Shown here piece after piece: positions 58,817 through 64,000 of a stretch of DNA of 64,000 nucleotides. Every line of letters starts with the position of its first letter. Within the stretch, counting starts at the first letter, position 1. The stretch covers positions 106,117,796-106,181,795 of the forward strand of contig CM030366.1 in assembly GCA_017893485.1 (NCBI GenBank), read 5' to 3'. A model generated the notes under the pieces. The model was not told the DNA's origin and searched no databases. It worked only from the letters and a program-made list of their open reading frames with translations. The position numbers were made by a program, and so were the translations under genes. The stretch comes from Hemerocallis citrina. Taxonomy: Eukaryota; Streptophyta; Magnoliopsida; Asparagales; Asphodelaceae.

Positions 58817-58820
58817 ACTC

Positions 58821-61800
58821 TGTAGTGCCCTGAATTCCTAACATAGGAACTCGTGACACACTCCAGGATCTTTCTTCAAATGAGTCACAACACAACAAAA
58901 ATTATAGGAAATTAAAACTTTTATTACATTAAATTATTATTACAAAGTCCAATGATTACAATAATTACAATTAATTGGTACAATATGAATATACAATAAA
59001 ATTTGGACAGTAACTTTCACTTCGATGCTTTCCCCTACTAGAGTTTTCCCGCGCTCCCAAGTCGGCAATCCTGCACTGATAACTGTGGGCAAGTCAGTTG
59101 AATACAACTGACGAAATGCTATATTCGGCTATCCTCTCTACACTATAATATAACGATTCCAACCTCAATAACCACAAATATTTGATGCGAAGAAAAAGGT
59201 GATGTCACACAAGTGTTGGTGTATGTCATGGCCTAACCTAATGCACACACTATGCACACATGCTTCTAAAGCTCATGCACGCTTGGTTGAAAGATATGCA
59301 TTCCATACTACACATCCCCCAACTAAACGACATTCTTCAATTTAATGGGGCTCAATCCCCCGCTATGCATCCTACTCTTGTGCACTCTCCTGTCTCTGAT
59401 TCCAGTGATGGTAAGGCTGCAGTTGTCCGGCTTACTCCAGTCGCTGCTTTCATTAGTAGTGTCCATTACCTCGTGTTTTACCCACTATGCTCGGGATCTC
59501 AGTGGCAGGCTTACTCCGTCACGGCTGGGGTTACAGTCGCAGGCTTACTCCGTCACGACTGGACCCATGGTATGTTGCTGTATCTACGTCTCTGCGGACC
59601 TCACCAAAAGCTGATATACGGATACCATGGCTCACTACCGAAGGACTTAGAGCCTTTCCCATAGAGTCTCGCTCACCGGGCCTTTCTCTAATCCTCCTGC
59701 CCGCATTGATCAACAAAGGACCTGACGGATATAGGGTTGCCCCAACTCGGTTACACTCGTTCTTACACTAGAACAGAACTGGTAGTTGAGATGAAGTCAA
59801 CACTCCAAGCCTCCTCAAAGGTTGTTACGGACATAAAGGCATCCATGCCGAAGATAGCGGAGCCGCCACAGAGTTTCCACCCCCCAGGGCAGCTTGGGAT
59901 CCCTGTCCGCATTAAACGATCCTAGGATTTGGCCAGGCATGATGACACCATGCGTCCCCCTGACAGGCGAACACCCTCGCTAGTGACTGTCCTTACATTC
60001 AACCAAGACTCGATCTAGTCCTACCAAAGTATCAATGCTACCCCACTCCAAGATTAAAGGTAAGATTAATTACATGATTTCCAACATTTGTTTTATCGAC
60101 CGTTTACTAAAATCCATCACTCTAGCCAAACTCTAATTCTCTTTCATTTTCTTATTAGAAGTATGAACCTCATGGCGAGCCTAGAACTATCTCATATTAT
60201 GCATCCCCTTAGTTAGGCGATCTATCTACCATTTTCATTCCTAACTTGGTAATCAACTTAGCTTGCTATGAACAACTAGTTAAGTTCTACTTGTAGACTC
60301 TTTCTAGTTAGTTACCTTTATCATTAATGGATCTTAACCCATCCCGCACTAGGGATCAACTAGCCCTCAAGTCCATCCCAATGGTTGACCCGCCTCGGCC
60401 CACGCTTGGCACGGACCAACGACGAATCGACCCCGTCGATTGCCGCCGCCGCCATTCACGCTTGGAGTTCGATCGCAACCTTGGCCCGACCAACAAGTAG
60501 CTCCCGCTAAACTTAATGCTTCACGGTCCTCGATAAGAGGTAGCTCCAAACACAACCTTGGAATCCATCCATACACGGTGAGTATGTCAGCGCACGAGTT
60601 ATCTCCTCCAACGCATTCGATGCGACATTCTACCCGTTTAAATTTGTCAACAAGATTTAATCCTAGAGTCTCAATACTCAACTGATGTATCCTAACAAGA
60701 TACACTACACTAGAAATAAGTCCTAACCCATGAATACCCATAAAGGGGTTCTAAGAGTCCTAAAAATAACAATTTATAATTCCAAACAGTAAGCACACAT
60801 TTGGCGTTTATGCCAAAACGGAGTCATTCCTGGTCCCGTTTCTTTGAAGAATCGCGTTCGGTCGCTCCCATGTTCTACTTAAGGTAGACAGCAAGTATAA
60901 GCACACATTGGGCATGGATTTCATCCCAAAATGGTCAACAACAACATCTCAACATCCAATACAAATTCCACTTCAAAACAGTGAATAATGTTGTCTATAT
61001 TAGGGTCTACAAGCAACTATGAGCTTCTCTTAGCAACGAAACTTTAGATAATTTAAGTCCTAACTCATGTCCACATCTATAACATGATTTGTGACCTCAA
61101 ACAGCAACTCTAAGCTAACAAAGTACAAGTTCAAACTCATTTTCATGAACATGGTGGAAAATAGTGAGCTCTAAGATTCACTGTGTTTTTGTCGTCACTT
61201 GCAAAAATCATATAAAATCATACACTTATCCAAATCATGGTTTCTTGGTCATTCTAGAAAGTTCTATGTGTCTACTACAACTTTCTAGTTTCAAGTTTCT
61301 TCAAATACGGTCGTTTACATGCTTTTATGGTCCCATCTTTAACAAGCATACAGATTCTCAGAACAGCATATCATATTAACACTGTCATGAGATAAATAAA
61401 CGGCGTCAGAACTTTATGAAATTTAGTGCTTGACACATGATGTTACAACACTTCCAAAATCTGGTGATTCTACCAAGTAGATTTTTAATTATGCCTCTTT
61501 GAATATCATCAAAAACAGAGCAATAACAGCAACAGTTCTGTTTACTAAAATAACTAGCTAAGTTTGCATGATTTTATTAACATAGCTATAGTGATCCAAA
61601 TCTCATGAAATTTGAAACATAGGTCTTAGATACATACAAAATTGACATACTAAAATTTCAGATCATTCTCATAAGTATGCAGCAAGATACAAGTCATTAT
61701 TCTCACAACAGTAACAACAAAAACTGTTTCTTTTTCTTCTGACCAGCATGCAAGTTTGTATTTTATTTTAATAGCAGAAAAAGTCATAAAAATCTACAAA

Positions 61801-62684
61801 AATTACTGAAGGTGCAAGACACATGAATGAACATATAAAAATTTCAAGTTAATCCAACCAGTAGTGTTCACGTTATGAGCTACAGACTGACAACAAAATT
61901 TTAGCTTTTTAACAGAATTTTCTGTTTTTGGATTTCTTTACACATAACGAGTTATAAAGGTTCATTCTAGAACGTGCATGTCATTTTTCAGTCACTACAA
62001 TCACCATTTAACAAGCAAAAACAAATAAAGATGTTAGAATCACCCACCTTGATGAGTTTTGATGGAAAAGATACCTTACAAGCTCCTAGCTTTAAGATTT
62101 GCCTTCTTGCTCCTAGCTCCTTGCCTTCTTGGCTCATTGGCTCCTCCTTCGTGGCTTCTCCTCTTCTTCTTACTCCAAATCAGTAGCAAGCTCTCTTACT
62201 CTCTTTCTTTTTGCTCTTTCTCTTGAGTGTGGAAGTTGTAGGAGATGAGAATGAGAAGTAATGGATGAGAAGGGTTTAAGAGAACACAAAAGAGGGCATG
62301 GGAAAATGTGGGAGAATCTCCTCTTGCATTGGCTCATGAGGGAGGTGGAGTGTAGGACTGGAGAAGAACTCATCATGATACAATTTGAGTTCAAAAAAAT
62401 CCTAACCCTAGTTCTCTTTTTTCCCTCCTTTTCTCATGTAATCTTTGAGCTTCATTTCATCTTTTTTTGTGTGTACAAGACATGTCACACTACAAGTGTG
62501 TGTTCATGGCTCATAGGTCAAAAGAACATGGTTTGAGTCCATGTCTAGCTCATGGTGAGTCTAGTTGAAGCTTATAAAATAATTCCTTGCTAATAGTTTC
62601 AAAAAGAAAAATATATAAATAAATGTAGTATTTTAGTGCTCAACAAATCATACATATATTCATATGAAAATCCGGGTTGTTACA
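58821..62684 (-). repeat. 5' LTR of family E, 3864 bp
   Basis: On the minus strand it starts TGTAACAACCCGG and ends GGAATTCAGGGCACTACA, next to the primer site. It has no interruption and so serves as the reference for the broken 3' LTR. The 60842-62684 part has no counterpart there. It contains no gene; short frames (for example 60741-60367) lie within shared LTR sequence. A polymerase III B-box-like GGTTTGAGTCC is at about 62530. Confidence 0.88.
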
Positions 62685-63162
62685 ATTTCACTATAAACAA
62701 TAACAACTACGACATGGGATACTATTTAGGCAATGGTATATCCCCCCTGGTTACTATAGTGAAAACATACCCTACACCGGATACGCAAAAGAAAAGAAAA
62801 TTTTCACAAATGCAGGAAGCGGCAAGAAAGGATGTTGAACGGGCATTTGGGGTCTTACAGGCAAGATTTGCGATAGTAAGAGGTCCAGCACGATTCTGGA
62901 ATGCTGACGGTCTATCTTATATAATGAAAACATGTATTATTTTACACAGTATGAAAGTTGAGGACGAACGAGAAGAAGAATTTCAAGATTTTGGGTATGA
63001 CCAAAGTACAGACTCTAGCTTCAACATACCTAACAGAATCCAGGTATTACAAGTGCAAACATGTTAGCACATAATATCCAACTACATGATAGAAAAAAAT
63101 ATCATGCACTGCGACAAGATTTGGTGGAGCACATATGGAAAGAATTTGGAAATGACCAATGA

Positions 63163-63454
63163 TCATATTATCTGATAATAATAGTACATCAAAGTATCAG
63201 CCATTATGTAATTTGTTTTAAAATTTAGAATCAGATATAATGTATGGATCTATGAGTAAAATGCAACGTTGTACTCTTTTCTATTTTAAGCTGAATGTAA
63301 GATATCCATATATATTGGAGGCAATGCAAATACAGAATTGGCAATGAGTTGTACGCACTATAAAACAAGCTTATGTCTGAACCGAATAAAACAACATTCC
63401 TAGACATAAATTGAATACATAATTAGCAAATACATATTAAAACAACATTCAATA
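63163..63454. other. Intergenic region between convergent PIF genes
   Basis: It lies between the end of the transposase (+) and the end of ORF1 (-). It is AT-rich without features and presumably holds the 3' ends of both transcripts. Confidence 0.5.
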
Positions 63455-63982
63455 CTAAATGAAACCTCGACTGCGCATGATATCATTTGGTCTAGACATG
63501 AAGTAATTACGCTGAGTCTTGGATAAATCGCTGAGGTCCACACTCATGATGCGATCATCCTCTATTTGTTTTTTCAATTTATGATCTTTTTCTTTAATCA
63601 CAATCTTCTTTTCCGTTGCTATGATCCTCTGATCTAGAGCATCCTTATAGAAAGAGTTGAAATATTTGTTCGATTCAACCATTTCAGCATATTCTGAGGA
63701 TTCAGTCAACCTTTTCCCGTTTTTCTTCTTTGCTTTTCGGCCGGGTGGTCGGGAGAGTGGGGTAGGCGATTCCACGTTAGTCGGGATATCTGTAATCTAG
63801 TCTTGCATACTTGGGGAACGTACTGTGCTACCGGCTTCCCCCGATTGAGAGCTTCGGATTGAGTCGAACACATGAGTTGTATGCAGTGAAAATTTTGGCT
63901 GATCTTTGAGCAATTCATAACATTCATCAAATTTGAATGCTTTCCCGAAAGATTGCATGTACTCCAATCTAGCTTCGCGTAA
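63455..63982 (-). pseudogene. PIF/Harbinger ORF1 (Myb/trihelix-like with NAM-associated C-terminal domain), last exon
   Basis: An acceptor TTTTGTAG at about 63990-63983 precedes an exon reading LREARLEYMQSFGKAFKFDE, CYELLKDQPKF, then a low-complexity linker, RPPGRKAKKKNGKR, a Lys/Glu-rich helix, and RIMSVDLSDLSKTQRNYF, ending at 63455. This is the layout of plant PIF ORF1 proteins, DNA-binding partners of the transposase; the Myb-like part would be in an exon beyond the window. An in-frame TAG at 63797-63799 breaks it. It converges with the transposase, as in many PIF elements, supporting one element spanning 46.1 kb to beyond 64 kb. Confidence 0.75.
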
Positions 63983-64000
63983 CTACAAAATAAATTACTA

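Larger units (their letters stand above)
47326..62684 (-). mobile_element. Family E: Tekay-like LTR retrotransposon with large internal deletion, carrying nested F and hAT elements
   Basis: In minus orientation: 5' LTR 62684-58821 (3864 bp, TGTAACAACCCGG to CAGGGCACTACA), initiator-Met primer site, leader minisatellite, gag remnant, then a 3' LTR (57149-47326) that keeps only the last ~2.02 kb of LTR sequence once the nested elements are removed. Protease, reverse transcriptase, RNase H and integrase are gone, so one deletion removed most of pol and the first ~1.8 kb of the 3' LTR. Flanks are TTTTC on the left and ATTTC on the right, a 4 of 5 match to a TSD. The insertion point is inside the PIF transposase gene. 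Confidence 0.88.
46473..63162 (+). pseudogene. PIF/Harbinger (HARBI1-like) transposase, split by the family E retrotransposon and decayed
   Basis: The coding sequence lies in two parts, 46473-47325 and 62685-63162. They join at the E insertion: the left part ends LDGCALPAIF and the right part resumes FTINNNNYDMGYYLGNG. The N-terminus is Ser/Glu-rich, then RRRYIRR; SYGQFFLQRQDATRVLGLSSHQKIT and CLAYGSSANSVDEYVRIG are family hallmarks. The DDE residues are visible: D in GSIDCMHW, D in GCNNDLNVL, E in ARKDVERAFGV. Lesions: TGA at 46632-46634 and at 46704-46706 (both fit CGA to TGA), a disrupted stretch with a phase change at about 46898-46960, and a one-base frameshift near 63044, after which the C-terminus (HALRQDLVEHIWKEFG) ends at 63162. 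It would cut and rejoin the element ends if intact; this copy is dead. Confidence 0.9.

Noticed and set aside
47765..60741. Repeated small frames near 47765, 51322, 56748, 59260 and 60440 as a gene family
   Set aside because: They sit at equivalent places in the two family E LTRs and are duplicates by LTR structure, without domains.

Overview
This is nuclear DNA from a flowering plant, probably a eudicot (species not determined), in a retrotransposon-rich, gene-poor region. I see no convincing host gene, rRNA, tRNA or CRISPR. Almost every stretch I can read belongs to a transposable element, and many boundaries can be placed from target-site duplications (TSDs). The LTR elements are Ty3/gypsy types: Tat, Athila, and several families with 3-4 kb LTRs and an initiator-Met tRNA primer site, which I call Tekay-like. 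There is also a small non-coding LTR element (TRIM-like), a LINE tail, a Mutator-like non-autonomous element, a hAT element and a PIF/Harbinger element. || Layout, left to right. 1-5333: the 3' end of a Tat retrotransposon in + orientation, carrying an intron-containing antisense gene, two tandem-repeat arrays and its 3' LTR. It appears to sit in the 5' LTR of a non-coding Tekay-like element (family C, 5334-16067), whose 3' LTR contains a solo LTR of family D (9838-12885, TSD ATACC). 16068-16595: the 3' end of a chromovirus in - orientation, into which C jumped. About 16.8-31.7 kb: a long LTR (family I) with a ~180 bp tandem array. It holds a TRIM-like element (TSD GAAAT), which itself holds a nearly intact Athila element (19988-29864, TSD TCAAC, two 1654 bp LTRs). 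31742-37524: a decayed Tat element in - orientation. 37.8-42.5 kb: a LINE tail, a 716 bp Mutator-like element with long inverted repeats, hairpin repeats and a degenerate plant-mobile-domain gene. 42766-46107: a second family D solo LTR (TSD GTTTC). 46.1-64.0 kb: a PIF/Harbinger element whose transposase gene is split by a 15.4 kb Tekay-like element (family E). The truncated 3' LTR of E was in turn hit by a family F solo LTR (TSD CCTCG) and by a 4450 bp hAT element (TSD CTTAGAGC). || Function and history. The only protein that looks complete is the hAT transposase: four exons, phases consistent, 758 residues. The Athila gag-pol is one long frame through gag, protease, reverse transcriptase and RNase H, with three lesions in the integrase part. 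Its LTRs differ by about 18 of 1654 bases by eye, so it is recent. The PIF transposase, Tat pol, E gag and Tat antisense gene carry stops and frameshifts, several of which look like CpG decay (CGA to TGA). || Nesting gives a relative order: PIF before E before F and hAT; chromovirus J before C before D1 and Tat 1; family I before the TRIM before Athila. All calls come from reading the sequence; no alignments or database searches were run.
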